DNA from: Seriola aureovittata
Lineage: Eukaryota > Chordata > Actinopteri > Carangiformes > Carangidae
NCBI RefSeq assembly: GCF_021018895.1
Contig: NC_079374.1
Coordinates: forward strand, 841,212 to 905,211
DNA length: 64,000 nucleotides
Direction: 5' to 3'
Shown: positions 33,694 through 46,700 of the stretch, piece after piece
Layout of the letters: every line of letters begins with the position of its first letter
Position numbering within the stretch: position 1 is the first letter of the stretch
Notes under the pieces: model-generated
Seen by the model: the letters and a program-made list of their open reading frames with translations, nothing else
Databases searched by the model: none
What the model was told of the DNA's origin: nothing
Position numbers and translations under genes: made by a program

Positions 33694-36600
33694 GAGTGAA
33701 TGGCGGAGTGAGTGAGAGCGTGGTGAGTGAGCGTTGGTGTGTTTGAGGTTTTTGAGCCTTTTTCTATCTGTTTTATGTGTTTGTTTTTCTTTCACACAGT
33801 TGCTGTAGTTTGTCACTAAGTGTAGTTGGGGTGTAGTTTGTTTTGGGGGCCGGTTTCCCGGCACGGTGGGGCAGTATGCCCGTGGTGGAGGGTGGTGTGG
33901 AGTATGAGAAGCTAACACGCCGGCATGCTATCAAACTGGTGCCGGCTGTAAACTGCTCCGTGGAGGAGGCCAGTTTAGCGGTGGGAGAGGTGGTGGGATG
34001 CGGGAGTGTGCGGTCTGCCTCCCGCATGCACGGAGCCATTGTGATCTTTTTAGACAGTACAGAGAAAGTCAACGCTGTGGTGGAGACAGGTGTCGTTATA
34101 CAGGACACCTTTGTCCCTGTCCTCCCGCTGGTTAGTCCAGCTAAAAGGATCACAATCTCTAACGCTCCCCCGTTTATTAAGAATGACACCCTGTCCTCTG
34201 CACTGGCTCGATATGGACAACTGGTGTCTCCCATTAAGATGGTGTCTCTAGGCTGCAAGTCTCCCCTGCTGAAACATGTGGTGTGTCACCGCAGACAGGT
34301 GTTCATGGTGTTGAGAGAAAACACTGAGCTGAACCTCAGCTTTAATTTTAAGGTGGACGGGTTTAATTATATGGTTTACGCTTCGTCTGACACCATGAAA
34401 TGTTTCGGTTGTGGGGCAGAGGGACATTTGCTCCGTTCCTGCCCGGAGCGGGGGGCGGTGCGGCGGCCGGCTGCTGCTGGGGGGCCGGCGGCCCCTCGTC
34501 GGGGGCCGGAGCCGGAGCCGGAGCCGGAGCCGGTGGCTCCGGTGGCTCCGGTGGCTCCGGTGGCTCCGGTGGCTCCGGTGGCTCCGGTGGCTCCGGTGGC
34601 TCCGGCGGCTCCGGCTTCTGCTGTTCCGGCTCCCGGCGGGGGATCGGCGGCTCCAGGACCGATTGAGTCTGCTGGCAGCGCCGGGTCGAGCGTTGCCGTT
34701 CCCGGCGGGGATCCAGCTGATGGTGCCCCCCCTGCTTGTTCTGGGAAGGAGGGGGCTGATAAAGGTGATCAGTCTGATTCTGCAGCTCAGACTGAAGACA
34801 GGTCAAAGCCTGCTGATAATGGTTTGAGTGAAAGTGAGTCTTCTGATAATGAGGATTGTTTTGCAGACGAGGATATGTCAGATGATGAATTGTTAAAAGT
34901 GTCACAGAAAAGGAAGAATCAGGACTCTGTTCAGAACAGAGCAAAGGTTTTAAGAGCAGGGAACCTGAAAGTGAGGAAGTCGATGGAGTCTGAGAGTGAC
35001 TTCTCACTGACACAAGACGATCAACAGAGTCTTTACTCTCATGAGGACATCACAAAGTTTCTGAGGGAAACTAAAGGCCACAGACTCGTAAAACTGGAGA
35101 ACTTTTTCCCTGATCTGAAACTCTTTGTCAAATCTGCAAGGCCCTTAACTTTGAAATCTGCAAATTTAGGAGATGATGTTATATCTGAGCAGGAGGTCCA
35201 CAGACTACGAAAACTGGTTCATAAGATCAGAACCAATGAGCTCCATGATGATGTTTAATAATATTTGTTTTTCTTATTTTCTGTTATGTTACTTTCTTGT
35301 GTTTTTCCTCTCTCTCTCCATGTGTGATTTTAAGATAGGCACTTTAAATATTAATGGAGCTAGAGATGAGGGTAAAAGGGCTGCTCTTTTTAAATTAATG
35401 GAGTTAAAACATATTGATATCATGATGGTTCAGGAGACACACAGTACCCCTGATATTGAGAGTGACTGGAGGAGGGGATGTTCTGGGGAGGTCATCCTGA
35501 GCCACAAGTCCAGCTGTAGTGGAGGAGTGGGGATTGTTTTCTCCAGGAGCTTCCTGCCTGCTTCATATACTGTGGACGAAGTAATTAAAGGCTCTATACT
35601 TAAGGTCACTGCTCAGTTTGAACGGGTCTGTGCTGTTTTTATCTGTGTTTATGCTCCAACCAACGGAGTGCAAAGAGTAGCAGTCCTTGATGTTTTATGT
35701 AACACTGTCAAGAACTGTAACAGAGATGTATATTTATTTGTGGGGGGTGATTTTAACTGTACTGAAAATCCCAGTTTGGACAGAAACCACCATGAGCCTC
35801 ATCCTGCTTCGTCACACAGGTTCAGACAGTTGACAGAAGCACATGAGCTGTCAGATGTGTGGCGGACTTTTCATGCACATCACAGGCAGTACACCTGGAG
35901 TCACTGCAAAGACAATAAAATATCTCTGGCCAGGTTGGACCGTCTGTACGGTTTTAAGCACAGTTTGAACATTTTTAACAGTTGTCACATTACCCCTGTT
36001 GGTTTTTCTGACCACTGTCTTGTTTTTAGCTCTGTTTTAATCAAAAATGTGCGTTTGCAGAGTGCCTACTGGCATTTTAACAGCTCATTGCTTCAGAGCA
36101 AGGAGTTTCGAGCAGCTTTTGAGTGTTTTTGGGCTGCTCACAGACATTGTAAGAGTGATTTTAATTGTGTACAACAGTGGTGGGATGTGGGCAAAGCTCA
36201 GATCAAACAGTTGTGTCAGAGGTTCACTCGCAATGTCACCAGAGATTTAACCAGATCTATGCAGGACCTAGAGATTCAGGTGGTAGAACTGCAGGGTTTG
36301 GTAGATTCTACAGGAGATCGAGGGCTTTTAGATTCCCTCAAATCCAAAAAGTCGGCTCTGGCCAACCTGCTGGGCATTGCAGCACAGGGAGCTCTGGTCA
36401 GGTCACGATTTCTGGACGTCTCGCAGATGGATGCCCCCTCTCAGTTTTTCTTTGGCTTGGAGAAGAGGAATGGTCAGAGGAAGGTGATTCATTCTTTACG
36501 GTCTGGCAGCGGCTCTGTGGTCTCAGACTCTGCTGGGATCAGGAGGCTAGCGGCCAGCTATTACACCGATCTGTATAAGAGTGAATTCACATCGAACTCT

Positions 36601-39310
36601 TCATTGTGCAGCAGCTTCTTCACTGGTCTCCCTCAGGTGGAAGCAAAGGACAATGACAAGCTTGAGTCTCTGTTAACTCTTCCTGAACTGTCTGCGGCTC
36701 TGATGAGTTTGCAGAGTGGCAGAGCTCCAGGCTTGGATGGTCTACCTGTGGACTTTTATAAGGCGTTCTGGTCAGTACTGGGTGAGGACTTGCTGGAGGT
36801 GATCTCAGCCAGCCTAGAGACAGGACGGCTGCCTCTGAGCTGTAGGAGGGCGGTCATCACCCTGCTACCGAAGAAAGGTGACCTGCAAGAGCTGAAAAAC
36901 TGGAGACCTGTTTCACTGCTCTGCACGGACTATAAGATTCTGTCCAAGGTCCTGGCCACCAGACTGAGAGGGGTGATGGCTGCCGTCGTCCACACTGACC
37001 AGACTTACTGTGTGCCCGGCAGGCTGATAAGTGACAATGTCACTTTAATTCGTGATGTTTTGGAGGTCTCTGGCTCATTGGCTGTAGACACTGGTCTGAT
37101 TTCAATAGACCAGGAAAAGGCTTTTGATCGGGTTGAACACCAGTACTTGTGGCAAGTCTTAGCTGCTTTTGGGTTCAGCCCAGGTTTCATAGCCAAGATC
37201 CAGGTTCTCTATGGTGACATTGCGAGCGTGTTGAAAATGAATGGGGGTCTGAGTGCTCCCTTTGGGGTCCAGAGGGGTGTCAGACAGGGTTGTCCTCTGT
37301 CTGGCATGTTGTACTCTCTGGCCATCGAGCCTCTGCTTCACAAGCTGAGAACTGGACTGAGTGGTGTTTGTTTCCCCAACTGTGATGTCTCTTTTAAACT
37401 GTCTGCATACGCTGATGATGTCATTGTCCTGGTCAACTCCCAGACTGATATTGATATTTTAGAGAACACCGTGAACCTTTTTGGCTCTATCTCCTCCGCC
37501 AGGGTGAACTGGGGGAAGAGTGAGGCGGTCATGGTGGGGGACCGGCTGAGGGATCGGCTCAGGCTACCTGGAGGGTTGGTCTGGAGAACAGGAGGGATAA
37601 AATATCTGGGAGTGTTTTTAGGAAATGAAACGTTTTTAAAGAAAAACTGGGACAATGTTTTAGAAAGGGTCAAAGGTCGGCTAATGAAATGGAAATGGAT
37701 CTTACCTAAATTGTCTTACAGGGGTCGGGTTCTTATTGTCAACAATCTGGTGTCTTCTGCTCTGTGGCACCGGTTAGCCTGTGTTGATCCTCCAGCTTCT
37801 CTTCTGTCTCAGGTCCAGAGAGTTTTAGTTGATTTCTTTTGGGACAGGTTACACTGGGTTCCTCAGAGTGTTCTGTTTTTACCAAAGGAGGAGGGTGGAC
37901 AGGGCCTGGTCCATCTGGCCAGCAGGGGAGCCACCTTCCGCCTTCAGTTCATTCAGAGACTGCTCACTGGGCCTACAGACCTGGTGTGGAGACCGTTGTC
38001 CTGCTGCATCCTGCGGCAGTTTGGTGGTCTGGGATTGGACCTGACTCTGTTCCTCATGGACTCTGAGAGGATGAGACTTTCATCTCTGCCGGCTTTTTAT
38101 AAAAGTCTTTTCTCTGTGTGGACTCTGCTGAGAAGGCAGAGGCAGGGACAGACCGGCTCGGTGTACTGGCTCCTCAGGGAGCCGGTGCTGTTTGGAGGAG
38201 TGTTGGACTGTCCTGGCTGGGCTGGACCCACCCTGTCCAGGACGCTTCAGACTGCAGGGGTTTCTACTCTGGGGCAGGTGCTGGAGCTGGCTGGACCACG
38301 GCTGGATGATCCTGCTGGACTGGCTGTTCGGCTGCGGGTGAGGTCTACACGGGTCGTGGGTCAGTTGCTACAGAACTGGAGACAGAAGCTGACCGGTCAT
38401 CAGGTGGCACTGTTGGCTGACTTCTGTGACGGTGCACTGGAGCCAGATTGTTCTGATCCGTATCCTGCCATTACCTTGTTCCCGGATTTTAAGGATTGTT
38501 CTGGGTGTTTCCTTGGACCTGCTGACTGTGGAGGAGCGTCTCTAGAGGGCGCCTCAGGAAAGACTCTGTACCAGATGATGGTTAAAACTTTGAACAGGAG
38601 GACACTGAATGGGCGCAGCGACACCCCATGGAGGTCTTACTTGAAACTGCGTCCTGATGTAAGACCGGCATGGAGGTCTTTATATAAACCTCCTCTCTCT
38701 AAAAGACATGGGGACTTGCAGTGGAGGATCCTCCACGGTATTGTGGCGGTGAACTCTTTTATTGCAGTGATTAATGCTGCTGTAGAGGAGGGCTGTCCCT
38801 TCTGCGGTCTCAGGGAGACGCTGTTCCACTGTTTCTATGAGTGTTCACGGCTCACGCCTCTCTTCACACTGTTACAGAACTTTTTTACCAAGTGTGGAGA
38901 ATTTTTTACGAAGCAGGTTTTTATTTTGGGTTTTAAATACACTCGCCAACACAAGGACAAATGTCACCTTTTAAACTTTGTCTTGGGACTGGCAAAGATG
39001 GCGGTGTATGTGAGTCGCAAGAGGAAGGTGAAGGAGGAGTCACATGTTGATGTGCTTCCTGTTTTTAAGAACCTGGTGAAGTCCAGACTGCTGGTAGAGT
39101 TCAGCTTCTACAGAGCAGCTCAGGACCTGCAGAGGTTCCAGCTGGTCTGGGGTCATGAGGAGCTGCTCTGCTCTGTGGCTGATGGACAGCTAGTGTTCAA
39201 TTCATTGTAACGTCTGTGGAGGTTTAACATAATGTAATCTGTTTATGTACAGTTAATAAATGTTGGTTTAAAAATTCAAAAAAAAAATTCTCTGTCTCTC
39301 TCTCTGTCTC

Positions 39311-39394
<84 letters not shown>

Positions 39395-39395
39395 G

Positions 39396-39426
<31 letters not shown>

Positions 39427-39517
39427 GTCTGTCTCTCTCTCTGTCTCTCTCTCTGTCTCTCTCTGTCTCTCTCTCTGTCTCTCTCTCTCTCTCTGTCTCT
39501 CTCTCTCTCTGTCTCTC

Positions 39518-39607
<90 letters not shown>

Positions 39608-39803
39608 GTTTGCGGTCAGTATCGACAGGGTTGAGGATCTCCAGATCAGACCAGACGACAGACTGACTGAAGTTCAGCTCAGATACGACTCCATGAGGAG
39701 AGGTAACAGTGTTCACATGAGTCATGATCAGACAGACTGAATTTAACCCAGTTTAACCCTCACCAGGTTGTCTGGTAATAAACTGGTTTATTAGAGGTGG
39801 AGA

Positions 39804-39834
<31 letters not shown>

Positions 39835-42280
39835 AGTAGCTTTATGTTCTGAATCAGTGAAACACTTTGCAGGATATAAAAGTCTCTGTCTCTTTATGTT
39901 TTCATTGCAGATCTTCTGGGGAAATCTCTGCAGGTTTTAAGCAGCAGCAACGTTCTGCTGCAGAACCTCAGACAGCTGCAGAGAACCGAGGCCCTCCAGA
40001 AGAGAGGGGGAGTACTGCAGGATGAGGAGGGGGAGGAGGGGGAGGTGACTGTCAAAGCCTCACTGAGATTAAATGTAGATTAGAAACTGGTCCAATTTCA
40101 AATTGAAAGCTTGAACCTGGTTGTTTCTGAATCCACTGGTTTAACTTCTCACCTGCTGCGTCTTCTTCCCAGAGTTCCCAGTGCAGCAGGGGGGCGGCGC
40201 TGAGGCTGGAGGAGCTGGTGGAGACGCTGCAGGATCGCAGGAGGAGGGCGGACCAGGCCGTCAGGCTGCAGCTCCAACAGGCGGAGAATGACATCATGGT
40301 CCACCAGCAAGAACCAGAGTCCAGACTCGGCTCTGAAGTAAGAGACTGATACTGAGACAGATCCAGTTCTTCATGGAGACCCGGTTATTAGAACCACAGA
40401 TGCAGTTCTAGCTGATGGGACTTCAGCTTCAGTTAATCATTGTTTCAACCATCTACAGATTTCAAAATAAGAGCGCACAAGATCACTATATCCATAGTTA
40501 ACAGATCAAATCTCAAACTGCCCTCAGTATTATTTTATCCTGATAACAACATGATGGATTGATGACTGATGGATGAATGAATGATGGATGAATAAATGAA
40601 TGGATGGATGAATGGATGGATGAATGACTGATGGATGAATAAATGAATGGATGGATGAATGGATGAATGGATGGATGGATGGATGGATGAATGAATGGAT
40701 GAATAAATTAATGGATGGATGGATGGATGGATGGATGGATGAATGGATGGATGAATAAATGAATGGATGGATGACTGATGGATGGATGGATGAATAAATG
40801 AATAAATGAATGGATGGATGACTGATGGATGGATGGATGAATAAATGAATGGATGGATGGCTGATAGATGGATGAATAAATGAATGGATGGATGGCTGAT
40901 GGATGATATTAGAGGAGGGTAACTCAGTCCTCAGTCTGTTCTGGTCTCAGGTTTTAAATAAATCCTCCTTCAGTTTCAGTCTCTGGATTTAAAAATATTC
41001 AGTCGACTGAAAACAAAACAAGACCTCGTTGAGTCAAGGATCCTAAAATCCAGTTCATGATCCTGAACAGGTTTTCCCAAAACCATCAGAACCCAAAACC
41101 CTCTCTACTCTCTCTTCACCACAGGACTGGACTCTCACAGTTTACAAACTCCTGGCCCAAGACCTTCAGTCTGGATCCAGATCAGATCTTGGTCCTGAGT
41201 CCAAGTCAGATCTGAAGTCAGGATCCAATTTAGATGTGAAGCTCAGACTGAGTTCACAGAAAACCAGAGACCTTCAGCCTGGATCCAGAGAAGATGTAAG
41301 GCCTGGATCTGGATCAGAGACCAGAAACTTAGAGTTAGGAGTAAGATCAGATCTAAAGCCTGAATCCGGATCGGATCTGAAGCCTGGAATCAAATCAGAT
41401 GTGAAGCTTGGATCTAGATCACATCGAACCAGAGATGTGGACCCTGAATTTAGGTCAGAAGAGACCAGAAACTCCAGATCACAATCCAGACCAGATCTGA
41501 AGCTGGACTTCTTACTGGAGGGAAACAGAGACCTGCAGTCTGGATTCAAATCAGACGTTCCATCTGGATCCAGGTCAGATCTGCTGCCTGGATCTAGACC
41601 AGAGGAGACCAGTGACATCCAGCCAGCATCCAAACCGGATGTAAAGTCTGAATCCAGATCAGATCTGAAGCCTAGATCTAGATCAGTGGAAATCAGAGAC
41701 CTGCGGTCTGGATTTAGATTAAACTTGAAGGTGGGATCCACATCAGACCTGAAGTCAGATTCCAAATCAGAGGAGACCAGAGATCTCCAGCCAGCATCCA
41801 AACCAGATGTAAAGCCTGAATCTAAATCTGATCTGAAGCCTAGATCTAGATCGGAGGAAAACAAAGACCTGCAGCCAGAATCCAGATCAGAGAAGACTGT
41901 GGAGCTCCAGTTAGGATCCAGATCAGATATAAAGCGTGAACTCAGGTCAGATCTGAAACCTAGATCCAACTCAGAAAAGACCAGAAACCTGCAGCCTGGA
42001 TCTAGGGCAGACCTGGAGTCAGATTCCACATCAGAGGAGACCAGATCCACATTAGATCTGAAGACTGGATCCAGATCAGAGGAGACCAGAAACCCAGGAG
42101 CCAAGAGTCAAAGTCCAGAAGACCACGCCCACCAATCACTTCTGACCAATCAGAAGCAAGAGCTGCTGTCGTCATGTGAACACCTCATGGACAAGGTGAC
42201 ACTTTCTTCTTAAGTTGATGTGACAGCATGAAAGAGGCTGCTACTTCATGTAACTATTGAAATGTGTGCGTGTGTGTGTG

Positions 42281-42378
<98 letters not shown>

Positions 42379-42502
42379 GCAGGTGTGGAGCTGGGTGCAG
42401 CAGGGCAGCAGTGTGTTGTCTAACAGCTCTGAAGCAGGACGTCAGCTCCATGAAGCCGAGGACACTCTGAACACACACCTGCAGCTGCAAACACAAGCTG
42501 AG

Positions 42503-42572
<70 letters not shown>

Positions 42573-43684
42573 TAAGATGGATCCAGGCTGGAGGAGGACA
42601 TTGGTCATTCTTCCTGTCTCCAGTCTGCAGGTCACGATGCACAGAACCTGAAGCAGATCCTGGATCAGATCCAGGCTCAGACCAGCAGAACCGGTCCCCA
42701 GCGTCCCAGTGAGCCCAGCAGACAGCTGTCCCCCCTGAAGGCCCTGACAGAGCAGCTGAAGAGAGGCAGCTCGGGAAGAGACCAGACCAGAGCCGGCGCT
42801 GCTCGGCCCGGTCCACCTGCCGCTGGGTCACCGAGTCCTGAACTGGCAGGTCGAGTGGATCTGGTCCTGAAGGAGCTGGAGAGTCTGAACAGGAAGATCG
42901 ACTCAAACCTGCAGCTGCTGAAACCCTACGTCACATTCCTCCACACAGCACAGCAGGTCAGAGGCTCTCGGGTCGGTTCAGCACCAACTAACGGGCTGAA
43001 AACAGTAAAAAAAGTGTAAAAACATTACAAGTCCTGCATTCAACATTTTATTAATAGTCCAGTATGAAGTATCATCATCCAAATACTCTGAAGAGTCACG
43101 GAAGTGTGGAAATACATTAAAATATAAGTTTAAGATGACGTTAAAGCATCTAAAAACAATGACAACTAATTGGAATAAATAAATATATAAAGAAGTCATC
43201 ACAATAAGTGCTGCTGTGATAAAAGACAATCAAACAAGCAAATACAAACATGATACAAGATTTAAAAGAAGTGACGTTTGTGATTTATTGGTAAGATGCA
43301 GCAAAACATTTAATCTTGAAGATGAAGGGACCTGGGCTGTCAGCTGATGGTGCTTCTGTTTTCCAGGTGGAGGAAGAGATGGAGGAACTAAGGGAGATCT
43401 ACAGGAGGAGACCAGAGGAGGAGGAGGAGAGGGAAGCTGGTCGTAGTAACATAAGGACTACCAGCAGCTCCAGGTCACCACTAAAGAAGAAGCAGGTCCA
43501 GACATGCTGGGAGGAAACGCTGCAGAGACTCGTCACTGCTCAGGAACTGGGAAACAACTACATCCATACTGTTACCTTGGTAACCAGAATGCCCGAAGTC
43601 AGGGTTAAGATTGAATTGTTGGTCACATCGGATCAGACCAGGTGGTGTGATGAGATCATAGGACAAGAAATGACATCACCTGTG

Positions 43685-43746
<62 letters not shown>

Positions 43747-46700
43747 GTCAGGTGTCAGGGGCGGGGTTAGACCTGCAGTCTGTGGTCTCGGTGGTCCAGC
43801 GGATCATGGAGAAACTCAACAGAACCAAACAGGAAGTGAACAAGCTGCGGGGTCTGCATGATGACCAGGTGCAGCAGCATCAGCAGCTGGAGTCCTGCAG
43901 GATGTTCAGACACCGACTGCTGAAGGTCAGAACTACACTGTGTGAACGTGGTACTGGTGGAGGTCTCTCAAACTGGGACGTGACCAGTAACTACAGCTGT
44001 AAAGTTAATTAAAGAGATGAATCTAAAATACAGATACTCAGCTGAAGTACAAGTACCTCAGATCTGTACTGAAATACAGGTGTTGGGTTCTTCCACCATT
44101 GGACTGTGTGTTGATGTGTGTTTTCAGACCCTGCAGGACTTGAAGTCTGTTTCCGAGCTGCTGGACTCCTGTTCTCTGTTGGATCTGGGTTCAGACCTGC
44201 AGACCTCCAAGCTGCTGGAGCACTTCAGCCAGGCCAGACCACATTTCATGGTGAGTGTTCAACGTTTGGACTGTGGACTTTGATTATTGGGACTTATTGA
44301 CACTCATGGGACTATTGGGAGTTTTAGTCTGTGGTGACTGTTGGGACTGGAGCTGCTGAGACCACCAGGACCTTTGGATCATTGGCACTAGTAAGATGTC
44401 CAGGACTTGTGGGACTCCTTGGTATGTTTTTACTGTTGGGAAAACAGGGACTACTGGGACCATTTTGACTTTTGGACTGAGGCCTTTGGGCAGGTTTGAC
44501 TTTGGTTCCTTTGGATTGCTAGGACTTCTGGGACTTTTGGGACCAGTGGTTCCTTTGGACTGCAGGGACTACCGGTAGTGGACCATTGGGACTCCTGGGC
44601 CTCCTTTGACTGTTAGAACCACTGGAACTGTCTGACTGTTGGGGACTACTGGGAGAGCTAGAACCTCCCGGGACTGTAACAGTCAGGACCGTTGGGTCTT
44701 TTGAACAATGGGGACTGTAAGGACACTGGGACCCCTGGGACTTTTATATTGCGGGGATCTTTTGGAGATCTGGTTCTTCTGGACTCCTTGGTCTACTTGT
44801 AGGGGAGACCGGTGGTGCTGCGATAGTTGGGACCACTGGGACTTTTACGAGTCTCTGCTCCCTTCATGTATCTTTAGGACTTTTCTTCCTAAATGTTAAA
44901 CTCTCTTCTTTTGTACAGCAACTGGACGCTGAGGTGGATCACATGATGAAGAGCTGGGAGACTCTGAGAGGAGTCCAGGACCGACTGGAGGTGAAGGGAG
45001 GAGCAGTGACGGAGGAGGACCTGTCAGAGCTGCTGAACCTCCAGAAGAGAGTGAAGGACAAGATCCAGCAGAGCGAGTCCATCCTGGACGTGACCAGCAG
45101 CTTCCACCTCACAGTGAGACGGGTCAGTGTCCTCTGACATCTCAGAGCAAAACCTGTCGATGTACATGAAGCAGGACATGTCATGTTGTGTTCTGTGTGT
45201 CCAGCTGGAGGCACTGCTGCACTCAGACCCTGCAGACCCTTCAACTGGTCCAACTGGTTCTGGTGGTTCTGCTGAGACCCAGTTGAACCGGCACAAAGAG
45301 GAGCAGCAGCAGATCCAGAATCTGTTTAAAACTGCCTCAGCACTGAAGACAGACATCTGCACCGCCGTCACCCACAGTGTAAGAACACACACACACACAC
45401 ACATAATTTACTGAACATTACTGTCCTCAACATGTACATCATTGATCAGTCACAGGAGACAGGAAGTACTTTTACTGTGATACTGTAACTACAGGAAGCT
45501 GATAATAATACTTGTACTCATGTAGGAGGATGAATGCAGTGTTTCCAGCTGGTTGCAGTACTAATACTCCAGTGTTTCCAGCTGGTTGCAGTACTAATAC
45601 TCACAGATACTTCCTCCTCTGTCAGGGCTGGTCTGGTTTCAGGCTGCAGCAGCTCGACCATCGTCTTCTCACTCTGGACTCTCTCTGTGTCTCGTGGCTG
45701 AAGGAAGCAGCTCGACGTGAGGAGAGACTCCGCAGAGAGCAGCTGACCCGCCTGCTCAACGATGACATCAACCAGGTGAGGTCACAAGTCAGAGGTCAGG
45801 GGTCACACAGTTACAGTCGTACATTCTGCTGCTGCTGTGAGTCTGATTCTCTGAGAGCTGGAGCTCTAATCTTCACCATGGATTGCTTTGTTTTTGTGAT
45901 CTGATTGGTCAGTAGTCGACAGGTTGATCCTCTGAAGTTAACCTGCTGTGGAGCAGCGTCTGTTACCATGGTGATCTACTGTACCATGGTTAAAAGCCAT
46001 CCAGCGTTGTGACACCAGAAAACCCTGAGTCAAACCCGATGAGGTGTTATAACAGATGTTGTTATTCATCACTCTGACCAGCAGGGGGGGCTGCAGCCAG
46101 CTGTCTGTCTGTCACACTATAAATATGCAGACAGCTCTGAACCAGTCTGAATCCTGGTCCTTTGTGGCACAATCTGTCTGTGCTCAGATCAATAATCCTC
46201 ATCATCAATAATTACTGACACATTCTAAACTCCAGATCTGTTTCTGATATTTTCACAGGATGTTTCCTGCAAAGAATTAAAGGAAAAACTGAAATTTCCT
46301 TTAAGGAAAAACTCAATTTAAGCTCTAGTTAATATGAATAAATTATTTATTTATTCACGCATGTTGATTGAGAACAAGTTTAACATTTTATTCAGTGACG
46401 GCTGAGAGTCAAAGACTCTCCTTTATTGAACTTAATTATTTTGAAGTGTGCCAATTAAACTCTGTCTCTGTTTTCCCTAAAATTAGAACCAAATTAAATA
46501 ATTCTTTCCGGGAAATGTTCTGTGAAATTAGTCTAAACTTTTAAATGTATTAAGAAATTATCTTCACTTATACTATATATACCATGATTGTTAAACTACT
46601 AACACATTGGAACAAAGTTAACCCTCCACAGCTGATTTTAATTAAACTTTTTTAACTTGTTTCACCAAATAGACTGAGAGATTTTAAATAAAAACTTTTC

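Larger units (their letters stand above)
33693..39288 (+). mobile_element. Full-length Tx1-type non-LTR retrotransposon (LINE) in a TC microsatellite
   Basis: A 5.6-kb unit from GAGTGAATGGCGGAGTG to an A-rich tail (AATTC then A9). It has a short 5' UTR of about 180 bp, two overlapping intact ORFs, AATAAA at 39255 and no LTRs. Both flanks are the same TC/TCTCTG repeat. Two ORFs, an APE-type endonuclease and a CCHC ORF1 are features of the L1/Tx1 group, in which several lineages insert at specific targets, including microsatellites (recollection: the Kibi/Koshi group). Plus orientation matches ccdc141 transcription. Target duplications cannot be resolved inside a simple repeat. Confidence 0.92.

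Noticed and set aside
33843..33875. Upstream extension of LINE ORF1
   Set aside because: The frame is open, but the first ATG is at 33876. The extension would need a TTG start.
32992..33918. 308-codon minus-strand frame of Arg/Glu repeats
   Set aside because: Translation of the TC/TCTCTG microsatellite running into the LINE 5' end.
41274..42104. 276-codon minus-strand frame
   Set aside because: Shadow of the exon 7 repeat. Phase-consistent splicing supports the plus strand.
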